Shown piece by piece: positions 12,945-13,153 of a stretch of 13,153 nucleotides of DNA. Source of the stretch: Betaproteobacteria bacterium (lineage in GTDB: Bacteria; Pseudomonadota; Gammaproteobacteria; Burkholderiales; SG8-39). How positions within the stretch are numbered: the first letter of the stretch is position 1; every line of letters starts with the position of its first letter. A model generated the notes under the pieces. It ran no database searches. It saw nothing but the letters and a program-made list of their open reading frames with translations, and was not told the origin of the DNA. The position numbers and the translations under genes were made by a program. Where the stretch lies: assembly GCA_016867955.1 (NCBI GenBank), contig VGIE01000017.1, positions 1-13,153 on the forward strand, in the 5' to 3' direction.

Positions 12945-13153
12945 TCAGCGGATCAACGTCACCGGCACATTCATCTGCGTCGGCGGATCCTGCACCCCGG
13001 GGTTCTGCGCACCCGGGACCGGCACCAGCATCATGCCCGGGGGCGGGGCACCAATCGGCACCCCGGAAACGCCGGCAGGCACGGAACCGGCTGCCAAGCC
13101 CGTCGCCCCTGCGCCGCCGGTCGCCTGCGACGCGCCACGCACGCCAGCCTGCG
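12945..13153 (-). CDS. C-terminal part of a Pro/Gly-rich protein of unknown function (5' end outside window)
   Basis: The frame is open from the window edge to the stop at 12945-12947, so only about 68 C-terminal codons are visible. They are rich in Gly, Ala, Pro and Val, with repeats such as GAPPPGMMLVPVPGAQNPG, and end in MNVPVTLIR. Such low-complexity sequence is typical of an extracytoplasmic or linker region. No domain is recognisable. A GTG at 13142 could start a short protein, but the frame stays open beyond it, so a longer gene is more likely. Codon use looks like the host. In high-GC DNA a chance open frame of this length is possible, hence the moderate confidence. Confidence 0.45.
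   Translation of the reverse strand, partial: QAGVRGASQATGGAGATGLAAGSVPAGVSGVPIGAPPPGMMLVPVPGAQNPGVQDPPTQMNVPVTLIR

Noticed and set aside
1..13153. CRISPR array, tRNA, rRNA or riboswitch
   Set aside because: No regularly spaced repeats, cloverleaf-like arms with CCA-type ends, or conserved riboswitch motifs were noticed by eye on either strand; a covariance-model scan would be needed to exclude them fully.

Overview
The window looks like chromosomal DNA from a high-GC proteobacterium. The division cluster order (mraZ-rsmH-ftsL-ftsI), the FtsI sequence and the SPFH/NfeD pair best fit a betaproteobacterium (Burkholderiales or Rhodocyclales). That assignment is inference from remembered family sequences. 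No rRNA, tRNA or CRISPR array was seen.

Layout. Positions 1-3300 hold the start of the dcw (division and cell wall) cluster on the minus strand: mraZ, rsmH, ftsL and the first 487 codons of ftsI, cut at the window edge exactly at the KTG box. mraZ/rsmH and ftsL/ftsI each overlap in a GTGA tetranucleotide. Upstream of mraZ are a sigma70-type promoter and a 10-bp-periodic MraZ-type operator. Positions 3457-5545 are a 2,089-bp mobile element of lower GC, bounded by imperfect 19-bp inverted repeats and a perfect 8-bp target duplication (AGATCAGG). It carries a broken IS1595-family transposase and, convergently, a trypsin-like serine protease as passenger. It sits between the mraZ promoter and the next host gene without touching the promoter or operator.

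Positions 5690-7926 hold three minus-strand genes: an uncharacterised 189-residue protein, a QmcA/stomatin-like SPFH protein and its usual partner NfeD. Divergent from nfeD, on the plus strand, are a small two-helix membrane protein, an SDR oxidoreductase and a cupin-like protein (8121-9889), possibly one operon. Positions 10077-12816 hold a crotonase-family gene and, upstream of it, a catalytic acetolactate synthase large subunit, both minus strand, separated by a likely terminator. There is no regulatory small subunit beside the synthase. The right edge cuts a Pro/Gly-rich unknown protein.

The most notable item is the delimited IS1595-family element with a protease passenger. Its transposase carries two separate lesions (an in-frame TAA and Glu-to-Gly at the third catalytic position), yet the protease frame is intact with a full His-Asp-Ser triad.
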